A DNA stretch of 64,000 nucleotides from Garcia nutans (taxonomy: Eukaryota > Streptophyta > Magnoliopsida > Malpighiales > Euphorbiaceae), in assembly GCA_947685225.1 (NCBI GenBank), contig CANTUV010000007.1:17876501-17940500 (forward strand), written 5' to 3'. Both the position numbers and the translations under genes were made by a program. Below the pieces are notes generated by a model. That model ran no database searches. It was given only the letters and a program-made list of their open reading frames with translations, and had not been told where the DNA came from. Shown piece by piece: positions 10,135-22,582 of the stretch. Each line of letters opens with the position of its first letter. Position 1 is the stretch's first letter.

Positions 10135-13100
10135 ATAATTTCGTCCTCGAAATTATCCAGCATACTAACAACCCATTTAGAACAAATCACCATCTTAACT
10201 TCCATATGAAGATAATCGTATCGTACATTATAATTTTATCAACTCACATAACTTCTACTCTCCCCCTTAGAAATAATCATCTTCTCTGAATTTTCACAAT
10301 TCATCAATGTATAGATATATATACCTTTATATCTTATTACTTTCTCAACAAAGCAATTAAGATAACTCATTACATTACCAATGAATTTTATCTTTGTATT
10401 AAAGTCAAATTATCACATTATCTCTTTATAGATATTCTTAACTTTAACTTCAAATATCAATATCTTAACATTGATTATTCCATTCTTACTATCACTTTCA
10501 AAATAACATTTACCAAATCTCAATGGATAACAATATTTTTAATTCCTTTAACTTACTTTTCACTTAATATAAATATTAATACCAAACTTTTAAACTTACT
10601 TAACAGATAAACAACATTTCTCTTTTCCTCATCAAACACAATTGATATAATTCAATTTATTTATATTCATTCATATGCCAGAATATTATATCATACACAT
10701 TGCCATTTAGATTCTACACTCCCAATATAACTGTACGTATTAAATCTCAATATTGACTTGCAACTTTAGCGAAATCTAGATCAATCGATCTATTACACAC
10801 AATATACTAATATCTCAACCTTATTTGATTCAATCCAACAATTATCTTATCCACATTTATCATTGGATTTTACAATATATACATATATATAACCTAATCT
10901 CATTAGATCAAACTTATATTCAAATTCTTGTCTTTTCAGATTCATATACTCAATCAATAGAAATCATACTTATAAATATACTTTTCATTATTACTATAAG
11001 TATATCATCATCTCTCATACTCATGCAAAGTATATCAATATAATCAACAACTATAGCTTCATAAACAAACTTTCCTTCGACCAGGTCAGTAGTCCAAGTT
11101 CGGTTGCCCAACACAATGGGTCCGCTTGGTTCCACAGGAGGTAGACAAATCCGTTCCTTATCTTTTCACCATTTATTTCTCATAATCAATTAAGCATTTT
11201 ACCTCATTTATAATTCATTTCCAACATCCTTGTCAATAATCATAGTTTTTCATCATATCAAAGTAGTATACACATATATCATTAACTATATTGAACATCT
11301 CATTATTCAATCATATTATCTAGACAAGCTTAAATCATATCTTTTAACCATGTTTATAGGAACATATTTATCCATCTCACCAAAATTGTACTACAATTAT
11401 ATTATCTCAGCTCTAACTCTGAAGATAATAAAACCAACCAATTAATCACACTAACCAACTCATATGACCATGATATATTAACAATCACACCTAGGATTTG
11501 TAAATCAATATTGTTCTTCTATTATTCGATTTCCAGCCATCACAATTATAAAGCTAGATTGTATCACAACAATTTATATATATACTTTAAACTTTTATTA
11601 CACCAAGAGTTAACACCTTTTTAGTTTCATCTCAACCAGTTTACTTTTAATTATTTGATCATCATAACCTAACTCATGTTCCATAATATAATCTTTAACA
11701 TTTTCTACACTCAACCTTCAATCAAATACAAATCTTGCACATATATCATTCATTACTCCATTTTCAATCCATCTCCTTTAAAAAAAAATTTTTTTTTTAA
11801 AATACATTATTCTTTCCTTACAATTTCCTATTACACTTATACATAAAATATTTCCACACACAAATACTTTAAGTTCCCAAAACATCTTATGATAACCTGA
11901 TTTAGTTATTATCATAACAATTTCATAGCCCCATATTACCCAAATTCATTCTCATTTTCTATTTCATCACATAATCTATTCTACGAAAATTTAATCTTTA
12001 TTAAATCCACTACTATATGCAATCTCATTTCTAATACCATTAAACATACAATGGTATAAAATAATAAACATATCATATATGCATTCATAAGTCACATTCA
12101 TAATGTGACTCACTTCCCACCTTTCTTATATATATTCATGTCGAAAATTCCTCTTACATATCCTTTATATATATACACATAATTATGCAATTTATTAAAT
12201 TTCTCTTTTGCATATAGTTTAGACAAATTTAATATTTATCACTTTCCTTGGACTATTATCATTCTCATACTTTTAACATAACTTAAATTATTCCTTAACT
12301 TCAATAAATATATACGCTCTACTTATAATATTATTTTACAAAGATCTTAATCACATGTCCAATGTGATATCTTTCTCACATTTGTTTTTAAATACCTTTA
12401 ACATATCTTTCCTACCCATTTTCTTCCTTTCCAATCAAATTACTTAAAGTAACTCATTTCCATTTACTCAATCCTTTTTTTTTTCTAATCAAATTTTCCT
12501 ATTATCAATCTCATTCCCCAATTCATAATACTTTCATGTGCACTACTATTCATTTCATATATCTCATGTATTGAATACATTAAACTATCAATATCTAAAT
12601 AATCTTTATCTACATTCCATTATAACCATAAGTTCTCAACTTATTAGTTTACTTAAACTTCCATTTATTCATCTCATTCTCTTAATATCAATCTTAAAAC
12701 ATCTTGTATATATATACTACTAAGCAACATCAAACATATATGTTTCACCATTACCAAGCTCATTCCAAAAATTTAAGTATCATATATTATCACCATTTAC
12801 AAGAGCTTTTACAATATTCAAACATATCACATTTCTAACATTGAAATCACCATGTTTGCACTAAATTAACAATACAATCAACACCAATATCTCTTTATAT
12901 TTAACCAACATCATCTCTTTTTCCTCTTAAGCAAACCTTAGTTTTTCATGTCCATACCTTAAATTATCATACTTAATCTATACCAATCAACTCATTCAAT
13001 AATCCACTGTAATCTTTTCATTTAAACCATATATCTTTCCATATTACTCATCCAGCAATATTTCCTCTTTCTAGAAATCTAAACATAAGTTTATTAGAAA

Positions 13101-13504
13101 GAGGTTCAAATAATAGAGGAAAGATTACATACTTTAATCTAAATTCTGTTTTTAACTCATTTCCAACTTTATTCTTTTAGCCATTTCCTTATATGTCATA
13201 CACATGTCAACAATTACACTTTTACTTATAAATTCCATATCATTTCTTTACATCACAATCACTTTTCAATTATCAACATTTTAAAATTTTACTTTCATAT
13301 GAAACCTCATTTACATACTATCATTTATCTCATGTAATCCAAATACATCACAATTCACATAATGCCACGTTTGAGACCAACCTAGATGTGAATGCATATG
13401 CATATATTACCAATTGCATTTCAAAACTCTTCTTTTTGATTCTCATTTAAATTTTTCAAAAATTTTCTTTTTAATTTCACTTAGGCCGAGAATTTCAAAC
13501 CTAA
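10135..13504 (-). other. Element E internal region, no coding capacity seen
   Basis: About 3.4 kb of AT-rich sequence. The longest frames (61-72 codons) show no resemblance to gag or pol. On the minus strand it shares blocks with the interior of F: a TGGCATTATG-type word after the primer site, a GAGTCACATT...GTGACTTATGAA block (about 12088-12113; F near 46396-46424), an ATGAGTTACTTTAAGTAATT block (about 12433-12452; F near 45986), and the final 60 bp before the polypurine tract. Confidence 0.8.
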
Positions 13505-13516
13505 GCTCTGATACCA
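13505..13516 (-). promoter_or_regulatory. Element E primer-binding site (tRNA-iMet type)
   Basis: Reading TGGTATCAGAGC on the minus strand, 7 bp inside the LTR boundary at 13524. This is the initiator-Met tRNA primer site common to most plant LTR elements. Confidence 0.92.
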
Positions 13517-13523
13517 AAATAAT

Positions 13524-16087
13524 TGTAACACCCTGATACTCCATATAAGTACCATACATATACCTAGTATACATACAATACATATATGTAGTATCAGAAT
13601 GTCACGTAAATTTTCAGTTTATTTACCTTTAACCGAATTCATAAAATTTTACATTACTTTGAAACACATTTATAAAATCATTGCTCTTATTAAAAATGCA
13701 ACATAATTAAAATCATATATGTATGCATCACCTTCTAGTTGGTCTCGAGACACCCTTACTCTTCTCGTGGCACCACAGCTAAACTTCCAAATTAACCTCA
13801 TAAATACCTGCGCGATTAAACATCCGCGCTAAGCCCGAGAGCTTAGTAGTACTAAATAAAACAATAATAAAATAAACTTTGCCAAAAGAATCATACCTTA
13901 AATTTTTAGCATTTAGTTTTATTGTTTTCTTACCACGTATTCCTTTCTCAATGCATTCTTCAGAAGTTCTCACTATCTTTGCAAATTTGATATATAATTA
14001 CATGGAACATTCATAACACAATTCTTGCCCTTTCTATTTCATATATATATATATAACATACATCATTTTAACAAAACACCATTCAATGATCTATCCAAAT
14101 TTTCATAATAGCAATTCTCACAAATTCCACCTTCATATACATTTTACACATCATACAACATGTTCATAAGCCCATATCTCAACAAAGTCCCTCAAAACAC
14201 ATTCCTCTTCAATACATCAATGCACATATTACAAAATCATACTTCATAACATCATTTTATTCACAATTCATCAAGCATGAATCACATTGACAACAAAGAC
14301 AGACTTGGGCCCAAACAACATACTAATATGCCATTCAATTTTCAGAGTAATGCTTTGGTTTAATTATCACATTTATCATTATCATAGACCCAACTAGGCT
14401 TCAAGGATTAGGTTCAACCAAGCTTCAAGGGGAGCAAAGCATGCTAAGCTTCAACCCAACTTGGCTTCAAGAACCAATCCAACCTAGCTTCAAGGGTGGT
14501 AACATCTCAATTAGGCTTCAAGGATTTAATCAAACCTAACTTCAAGAGATTGTTACACTTCTTAGGCATGCCACCAACAACAAACTCTGAAAATGGAATA
14601 ACACATTAGTCACACAACTCATTTATCAATTTTATTCTCAATTGAATTATCATAACCAATAACAATGGTTCACATTTTATTTGAATCATCATAGCCAATC
14701 ACAATGGCTTCATCACATCACATTAAAATCACCATAGCCAATAACAATGGCTCACATCTCATTTGAATCATCATAGCCAATAACAATGGCTTCATATTTC
14801 ATTTGATTTCAACTCACATTTCATCTGTCATCACAATATCACATATTTTATATTTCATGCTTCATCACAACATCACATCATTCATATAACACATTACAAT
14901 TTACAAAGCATAGAACATAACATTATTCATATAGTATCATCAAATCATATTGATCAATTCATCACTCAAGTATACATGATCATTATATCTTCCATATTTC
15001 CTATACCATCATTGTTAGATACATCACACTTTACATTATTCATGGATTTATAATCTTCTATATACTTTTGGTTGGATCATTATTGTTTTAAGTGTGTTTA
15101 GGTACCAAAAGACCCTTTTAAAGATCCAACAATATAAGAAGAATATATAACAATGTAAGAAGGATAAAGAATAAAACATTACTTAACACATTTGAGGGAC
15201 ACGGGCAGCACACTTGAGGGACACGGCCAAGCTTGTGGCCGTGTCTCTCAACACAATTTTGGCAGTAGCGAACACGGGCATGGGACACGACCAAGCTTGT
15301 GGCCGTGTCTCTCATCACAATTTCAAACAGACTCAGACACGGGCAGAGGACACGGCCGTGTCTCTCAACAAAAGTCAGGCAGTAGCAAACACATTCAAGG
15401 GACACGGCCAAGCTTGTGGCCGTGTCTCTCCAAAATCCATCCAACAAGGCCAAGTTGCCCTAACTTGGCCGTGTCTCTCATAATTTGGCCGTGTCCTTCA
15501 AGAACTCAAAGACCAAACCATTTCCAAAATTCATACCACAACCCTTTTAATCATCATCTTTGTTCATATTTATCAATTCCATATCACTTTAACATTTATA
15601 TAACTTCATTATATCACCATAACAATCAATATATATACATCACTATAATCAATTACTCAAAATACCATTTCATTCATATCAAATCCTAACTCAACAATTC
15701 ATCATCATCATCACAAATACCCCAAATTATCAACACTTAAATACCAATTCAACACAATTACATACTTCAATCTTTCATTTCCATCATCTTAAACACCAAC
15801 CATACCTCAATCCAAAGAAACCCAAAACAAGAAGATAAAAACATATATATACATAATCAATAAAATCAACTCAAGAGAGAAGTACTTACTTGAATAGCTT
15901 GCCAAATCTTCAATATCCATTTGCAAGCCTCTTGATAACCTTAGTCTTTGGTGTAATTAGAAGTAAAATCCCCTTTCTCTCTCTAGCTTCTCTCTCTCTC
16001 TCTCTCTCTCTCTCGTTTACTAAGAAGAAGGAGACGAAGGAGAAGAAGAAAGAACGTTCTCATTCTTTCCTTCATCCTTATCATATA

Positions 16088-16138
<51 letters not shown>

Positions 16139-16409
16139 CAATTAAATCTCCTCCACACAAACTTCTTTTTGCTTTCCTCTTTATTTTCCTTTTTGTCCTT
16201 ATTATCATTATTATTATTATTAACTAATCATACAAATATATATATATACAACTCACTTTTCCTACACCATTTTATACCTCATATATATGTTACATTTTAT
16301 AATTCCCATATCTTCTCTTCACTTCTTTTCTCTTACCCTTCAATACACACATTGAATCCAAATACAACAATAATCCCAACACTTTTAGGGTATATTTTAG
16401 GATATTACA
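13524..16409 (-). repeat. Element E 5' LTR (right copy)
   Basis: The LTR is 2,886 bp, 87 bp longer than the left copy. The excess is mostly one extra GGCCGTGT dyad unit of about 64 bp near 15251-15314. The rest is a longer (TC)n run near 15991-16014 and longer (TA)n/(TAA)n runs near 16084-16136. Otherwise the two copies are nearly identical. Confidence 0.92.
15189..15497. repeat. GGCCGTGT dyad array in the right LTR of E
   Basis: Same organisation as 8985-9232 with one additional unit that includes GGCAGTAGCGAACACGGGCA followed by a dyad. It shows that copy number changes within the array. Confidence 0.85.
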
Positions 16410-18299
16410 TGAATAAACAGCCAAACTGGCCAAAGACTTCCGACTCAAGGCATCCGCAACAACATTTGCCTTACCAGGATGATAATCAATCAAACAGTCA
16501 TAGTCTTTAATCAATTCTAACCATCGCCTTTGCCGAAGATTCAACTCCTTCTGAACACCCAAATATTTCAAACTTTTGTGATCCGTATAGATAAAACATT
16601 TCTCCCCATATAAATAATGTCGCCAAATCTTCAAAGCAAACACTATAGCCGCCAACTCCAAATCATGAGTCGGATAATTAAGCTCGTGATGCTTCAACTA
16701 CCGAAAAGCATAAGCTATAACTTTACCCTCTTGCATCAAAACACATCCTAAACCATTATGTGAAGCATCACTATAAATCACATATGGTTTATCTTCCATA
16801 GGTAAAGTTAGAACAGGTGCTTGAGTCAACATTTCTTTCAACTGCTCAAAACTAGCTTGACACTGATCCGTCCACACAAATCTAACTCCCTTCCGAAGCA
16901 ATCTGGTGAGTGGAGTAGCTATCAAAGAGAAACCTTTCACAAACCTTCGGTAATAGCCTGCCAAGCCCAGAAAACTTCTAACTTCAGTCACTGACTTTGG
17001 TGAACTCCAATTCAAAATAGCTTCAACTTTACTTGGATCATCTCTTATACCATCTGTTGAAACTATATGACCCAGAAAAGTAACTTGGTCAAGCCAAAAC
17101 TCACACTTTGACAGCTTAGCATACAACTGCTTCTCTCTCAAGATCTGTAATACCATCCGAAGATGCTTGTCATGCTCCTCCTTATTACGTAAATACACCA
17201 AAATATCATCAATGAAAACCACCACAAACTGATCCAGATAGGGCCTAAACACCCTATTCATCAAATCCATGAAAGTTGCAGGTGCATTCGTCAATCCAAA
17301 AGGCATTACTAAAAACTCATAATGCCCATACCTTGTGCAGAAAGCTGTCTTAGGAACATCTTCAGCTCTAACCCTCAACTGATGGTACCCGGATCTCAAA
17401 TCAATCTTGGAAAACACTGCTGCTCCCTTCAATTGATCAAAGAGATCATCAATCCTAGGCAAAGGATATTTATTCTTAATAGTCACTTTGTTCAATTGCC
17501 TATAATCAATACATAACCTCATAGTACCATCTTTCTTCTTCACAAACAACACAGGAGCTCCCCAAGGTGAAACACTAGGGCGAATAAACCCTTTATCCAA
17601 TAACTCCTGTAACTGCACCTTCAACTCTCTCAGTTCAGCTGGTACCATTCGATAAGGAGTGATAGAGATGGGAGTGGTACCAGGCAACAAATCAATACCA
17701 AACTCAACCTCTCTCTCAGGGGGTAACCCTGGCAACTCCTCAGGAAACACATCCAAAAAATCTGCAACTGTGGATATTTTATCAAGTTGAGAAACTACTA
17801 CCCTAGTATCCACAACATGAGCAAGATAAGCTTCACACCCTTTTCTAATCAATTTCCTAGCTGTTACAGCTGATACAAACAAAGATGCAAGTTGTCTCTG
17901 CACACTAGATAATATCACTCTCCTACCATCACTGGTTCTCAAGGTGACACACTTCTTTTGACAATCTACCACAGCTCCATGCTTAGACAGCCAATCCATG
18001 CCTAAGATCAAATCATATTCTTTAAAAGGCATTTCAATCAGATCACTAAGAAACTCCTCACCTTGCACCACAACTGCACTATCACGGTGCACCTTACTAA
18101 CAACCACACTATGTCCTAAAGGATTTGTCACCAAAACATCAAATCCTAAGGATTCTGAATGCAATTCAGACATAGGCAATATGGATGCACTTATGTATGA
18201 ATGAGTAGATCCTGGATCAATTAAAGCAAGTACTGAAATGCCAAATAAAGAAAATGTACCCGCTATAATTGTTGAAGCATCAGGCTGCCTCTGCATCAC
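16410..18299 (-). pseudogene. pol: Element D protease, reverse transcriptase and RNase H
   Basis: Minus-strand frame in the order protease, RT, RNase H, as in Tekay/Del chromoviruses. Protease has D-P-G-S-T-H-S-Y at its active site, then ILGMDWL. RT has [18 protein letters not shown] and the F-I-D-D catalytic box. RNase H has YSDAS and, beyond the stop, [13 protein letters not shown] stop at 16698-16700 falls where the family normally has glutamine (Q-L-K-x-H-E-x-N-Y), as expected for a C-to-T change in CAG. The frame then runs on to 16410, where element E splits it after a conserved ADALSRK segment. The catalytic residues themselves are present, so decay is recent. Confidence 0.92.
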
Positions 18300-19538
18300 A
18301 TATACCCTCTGAGAAGATCCGGCCTCCTCTGGCCTACTACCTCTGGATGATGATCCTCCTCTCTGACTAAACCCGGGTCGACCACCTCTACTGAAACTTT
18401 TGCCCCCTCGACCACCTCTACTGACACTGGGTCGAGAAACTGCAGACTCAGCCTGCCTGTGCTCTGGCATCTCAAGACACTCCCTAATAAAATGATCAGG
18501 CGATCCACACCTGAAACACACAGCCGATCTACTAATCTTCCAGCAAACACCCACATGGTTTCTACCACAAAGCTCACATGTAGGTGGAGTAGACCTCTGA
18601 ACCCCTGGAGTCGGAGCACTGGCTACAGAAGCTGTAGGTCTCGGTCTCTATCTCTGATACTGCATTGACCTACCCAACTGTCTCTGGCTCCTACTAATCC
18701 TTGGAACAAAACTTCCTCTGCCCCTCTTCATAGATGAAGATCCTACCTCAAATTGGGATCTCCTTACTCTGGTCTCCTCCTCAGTAGCAGCTGCTGCAAT
18801 ATTCTGTGCTCTCTCAACACTTCTAGCTGCTGCAACAAGCTGAGAGAAATCCTGGTATCTAGAACTAGCCACAATGCACATAATAGAGGGCCTCAATCCC
18901 TGCTCAAATCTTCTGCATCGATCTATTTCATCAGAGATAATTCCCCCGGCATAACGACTCAACCGGATATACTCAATCTCATATTCTGTTACCGTCTGGT
19001 TGTCTTGCCTCAAATTCAAGAATTTCATCTTCTTAATATCTTTATACTCCCTCGGAGTATACTTCTGCTCAAACTCCCTCAGGAAATCACCATATGATAA
19101 TGTAGGTGGATCATCCATGGCATGAGGAACAGTCTTCCACCAGTCATAGGCATCTTTCTATAGGAGGGATCTGGCATAGTCAAATTTCTCATCCGAAGTG
19201 GCTTGCAACTGAATAAATATCCTCTGCACCTTATCCAACCACTGCTCAGCCACTGCAGGATCGGTAGTGCTCAAGAAATCTTCAGCCCCATATTTTCTCA
19301 ACTTGTCATAATGTCTTACCGGCACCTGAGGCTGTGGTGGTGGGGGCTGCACTGGAGCTGCCCTTAATAGTTCTATCACATGCCTTAACCAACCCGGCGG
19401 ACCCTCCTCTGCAGCTGGTCTCTCTGGCACAGAAACAGGTGCCTCACTAACTCTATCAACTCTAGCTCCATCTCTACTCTCTCCTGGAGCTACACTCTCA
19501 GCACTTCCTTCTACAGTCTGACGTGAATGGGACTCCAT
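18300..19538 (-). pseudogene. gag: Element D gag
   Basis: The minus-strand frame starts at 19538 (MESHSRQT) and has a P/Q-rich N-terminal part. It continues into a capsid region with AEQWLDKVQRIF, DWWKT and a FEQKYTP segment, then two cysteine clusters (CELCGRNH and [11 protein letters not shown]3-C, the second a standard C-x2-C-x4-H-x4-C knuckle) and an R/G/S-rich tail. TAG stops at 19158-19160 and 18648-18650 break the frame; sequence on both sides stays in phase and is clearly gag. Non-functional. Confidence 0.88.
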
Positions 19539-19688
19539 TACTACCTATATCTTCAAACACAGCAGAATATTCCTCATTAAAGATCAAAGACTACCATACC
19601 AAGACATGTATTTTACTCAAAAACCCACTTTAAAAATCAAAAATTTCTTTTTCTTACAATTCACCTAGGTTGAGAATCTCAAACCTAG

Positions 19689-19700
19689 GCTCTGATACCA
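19689..19700 (-). promoter_or_regulatory. Element D primer-binding site (tRNA-iMet type)
   Basis: TGGTATCAGAGC on the minus strand, next to the 5' LTR boundary at 19708. Confidence 0.92.
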
Positions 19701-19707
19701 AAACAAT

Positions 19708-22226
19708 TGTAACACCCCTATACCTCGTATACGTACACAGCATGCTTATACGATCGTAATATACGTATACTAAATATAGAAATGCTACGGTTTACAAAAC
19801 ACACAAACCATCCTTTTTAATAATAATAACAATTTTAAAACATTTAAGGAAATTTATAAAACACAATAGACAAAAATATTTATACGAAACGCAGCAGAAA
19901 ATATAACAAATATTTACAAATACATATACATCAAAACTCAAATTTTACAAAATAGAAAATATATACATGTTTGGCAGTATGTCTTTGATCTTTAAGCTCC
20001 ACTATCAACACTTCAAGATCTAGACTCTACTCAGCCTAGAGGAACTCTCTGGTTCTTCCCTGTCACCTGCGCGATGAATCACACTCGCGCTAAGCCAACG
20101 GCTTAGTGGTACAAACTACAATATCATTATGTTTCAATGCCATGCTAATATCATACAATCAAGTTTCAAAAACAATTCAAAAGAATACTATTTGATAAAT
20201 CTCACATTCTTCAATAACTTATCGTAATATTCATTTGTTTCATCTTTCAAGAATCACAATTAAACAAACACAAGCATGGGCCCAGAAAGAAACTAATATG
20301 TTATTCAAAGTTCAGAGTTACTGCTTTGGTCTATAATCATAATCATCAAGCCCGTAGGCAATATGTACGTATCTCTATCCATGGATAGTGTAACAGACCC
20401 AGTCTCTTGGACCTCAACCCGGCTAAACTCGAGGAGATCCTCAACCCGGCTAGACTATTACTATTTTTGAGGCTTACGACCCAGTCTTTTCACCCCAAAA
20501 ACATCACATTTCACATTTATCAACTGGATTCGGCTTACGACCCGGTCTTTTCACCTATCCAGTACTTTATAGGCATGCCGCCAAACCCAGCACTCTGAAG
20601 GTTGAATAACACATTAGACACACAATCTTTTCATTTATCTCTTTATCATTCTATTTTCATTTCATTTCTCATTTCATATTCCATAATCAACTAGGCAAAT
20701 ATGCCTCAATTATATTTCATTTACATTATCATAGCCAACAACTATGGCCTCATATCTCATATCATTTCAACTCACATTAAGACAATTCATCATAACATCA
20801 TATCTTTCACATTTCATATTTCATTTCATCATCATATAGACAAACATACTTCAATCATCTTATTTACATCATTATAACCAACTACATTGGTTTTACATTT
20901 CATTATATCTCAATTCATTATTTAAGCGTAAACAACCAAGTACATTAACATACATTTTACATGCTCATCACAATCTTCACACTATACCAAACATAACATT
21001 ATTAATATGCATCAACAATGCAATAGATTTCTTAACACATTTATAAACAATTGTGTTTTAAGTCTCAACATCATATGAATGTATACAATATTGTAGTTTG
21101 TACTTACCTTATGCACCACTCACACCAATCTACACACTTCCTCTTCCAACACTTCTTCACCACTTGAATTAGGGCAAATTATCTTTTTCAAGACCTAATC
21201 CAAAAATGATAAAATATATCAATTCCAATGCCAATATTCACTTAATAACCTCTTACTAGACCCTTAAATCACAAATTACAAATCAACATCTCCTAACTAG
21301 GGCCCACGGCCGTGGCCTCCCAACCCCCACGGGCGTGGTTTAGAAAATGATTCTGCCTCCCTTGCTCCAAACCTCCATGGCCATGGTTTCAAATGGCCAC
21401 GATCGTGGCAGCCAAGGGCCACGGGCGTGGCATCCAAGATGCTTCTGTTTCTGACCAAATTCACTTATTCTAGGCTTATAACTCCAACAAACACAAACAA
21501 CATGAAGATCTATGAAAATAATTGATCAAACTCAAGTTAAACATCACTTACCACTTCAAAACCCTAAAACCAACATCACTCTTACTCTTCCAATACCAAC
21601 ATCAATCTAACTTTTTATCTTATTTTCAAAACCAACACCACAATCAATTAAATCAAACACACACCAACATGCTACCATTAACACAACCCCACTTCCAATT
21701 ATTAACAATCAAACTCATACACAACTTAAAATAAAACAAGAGAAACCAAGAGAGAACTTACCAAAGTTGATGAAACTTCAAAATTTTCCAACTCAATCAC
21801 TTGATTCTTCCTTCAATTTGCTCTTAAAATTCAAGAACCCTCTCTTGCTCTCTTGTTTCTTTGATACCTGGCCAACACAAAGAGAAAAGAAGAAAAATGA
21901 AAATGAGTAAGAGACAAAGTCAAACTTTTCATCTCTTTAAACCTCCACCAAGTAATCTAAAAAGAAAATTACTTAAATACCCTCTCCTATTTGTTTTAAC
22001 TTCCTTTCACTTACTTGCCCTTTTTGGTAATTTCATACATAACAAAATAAATATCTTCTTCCTTTGACCATCCATTTGACTTGTGTATATGTTATATATA
22101 TTTCCATATATACAACATATACACTCTCTTTTAAATTCTTTTCTCTTTCTAATTACACATATACATTTAATTTAAATCAAACAACAATTATATCAAAACT
22201 TCTAGGGCACACTTTGGGATATTACA
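19708..22226 (-). repeat. Element D 5' LTR (complete)
   Basis: The LTR is 2,519 bp with TG...CA ends. It is the reference copy for solo LTR C and for the remnant at 6460-7119. It contains the terminal inverted repeat (19727-19735 with 19762-19770), the paired dyads near 20065-20107, TAGCCGGGTTGAGG-type repeats near 20410-20455 and GC-rich CCACGGCCGTGG dyads at 21298-21433. Confidence 0.93.
21298..21433. repeat. CCACGGCCGTGG dyad array in LTR D
   Basis: Five imperfect dyads, including CCCACGGCCGTGG, CCACGGGCGTGG, CCATGGCCATGG and CCACGATCGTGG. They show paired changes on both arms. The equivalent in solo LTR C (4180-4288) has four. Confidence 0.82.
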
Positions 22227-22231
22227 AGAAA
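22227..22231. other. Target-site duplication of element D (right copy)
   Basis: AGAAA repeats 6455-6459. The element B linker frame resumes directly after it. Confidence 0.94.
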
Positions 22232-22488
22232 TTACCAATGATTCTGAGTTCCCACCTATCTTCTAAGCAGAAAGAAAAGCTTATCCAGTTGTTGCAGAAA
22301 TAAAAGAAAGTGATAGCTTGGAAGATAGCAGACATCAAGGGTATCAGTCCATCCTATTCCACTCACAAGATACTGATGGAGGATGAATTCAAGCCGGTAG
22401 TGCAACCGCAACAGAGACTAAACCCAAAGATGAAAGATGTAGTGAAGGCTGAAGTGATAAAACTACTTGATGCAGGGATTATATATCC

Positions 22489-22582
22489 GATCTCGGATAG
22501 TTCTTGGGTGAGCCCAGTCCAGGTAGTACCAAAGAGATCTCGGATAGTTCTTGGGTGAGCCCAGTCCAAGTAGTACCAAAGA
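22489..22582 (+). repeat. 47-bp tandem duplication in B pol
   Basis: GATCTCGGATAGTTCTTGGG and the following 27 bases are repeated head to tail (22489-22535, 22536-22582) with one mismatch. Because 47 is not a multiple of three, it shifts the RT frame. Confidence 0.93.

Larger units (their letters stand above)
7320..16409 (-). mobile_element. Element E: large non-coding LTR retrotransposon derivative
   Basis: Two direct LTRs (7320-10118 and 13524-16409) bracket a 3.4-kb interior. On the minus strand there is a tRNA-iMet primer site next to the right LTR and a polypurine tract next to the left LTR, so the parts needed for reverse transcription are present. No gag, protease, RT or integrase could be recognised in any frame. 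The interior resembles that of element F in several blocks and keeps a relic of the last chromovirus pol codons. The LTRs differ at roughly ten bases by eye plus a few length changes, so the insertion is recent. It fits the class called LARDs, mobilised in trans by a coding partner (inference). Confidence 0.9.
6460..22226 (-). mobile_element. Element D: Tekay/Del-type chromovirus, minus strand, interrupted by E
   Basis: It is flanked by perfect AGAAA duplications. On the minus strand the order is 5' LTR (22226-19708), tRNA-iMet primer site, gag, protease, RT, RNase H, the start of integrase, then a large deletion into the 3' LTR (junction near 7119/7120). Element E is inserted in the pol frame (7320-16409). 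The catalytic core, chromodomain, polypurine tract and about the first 1.86 kb of the 3' LTR are missing. Without E the remnant is about 6.7 kb. The family is the same as solo LTR C, in opposite orientation. Confidence 0.92.
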
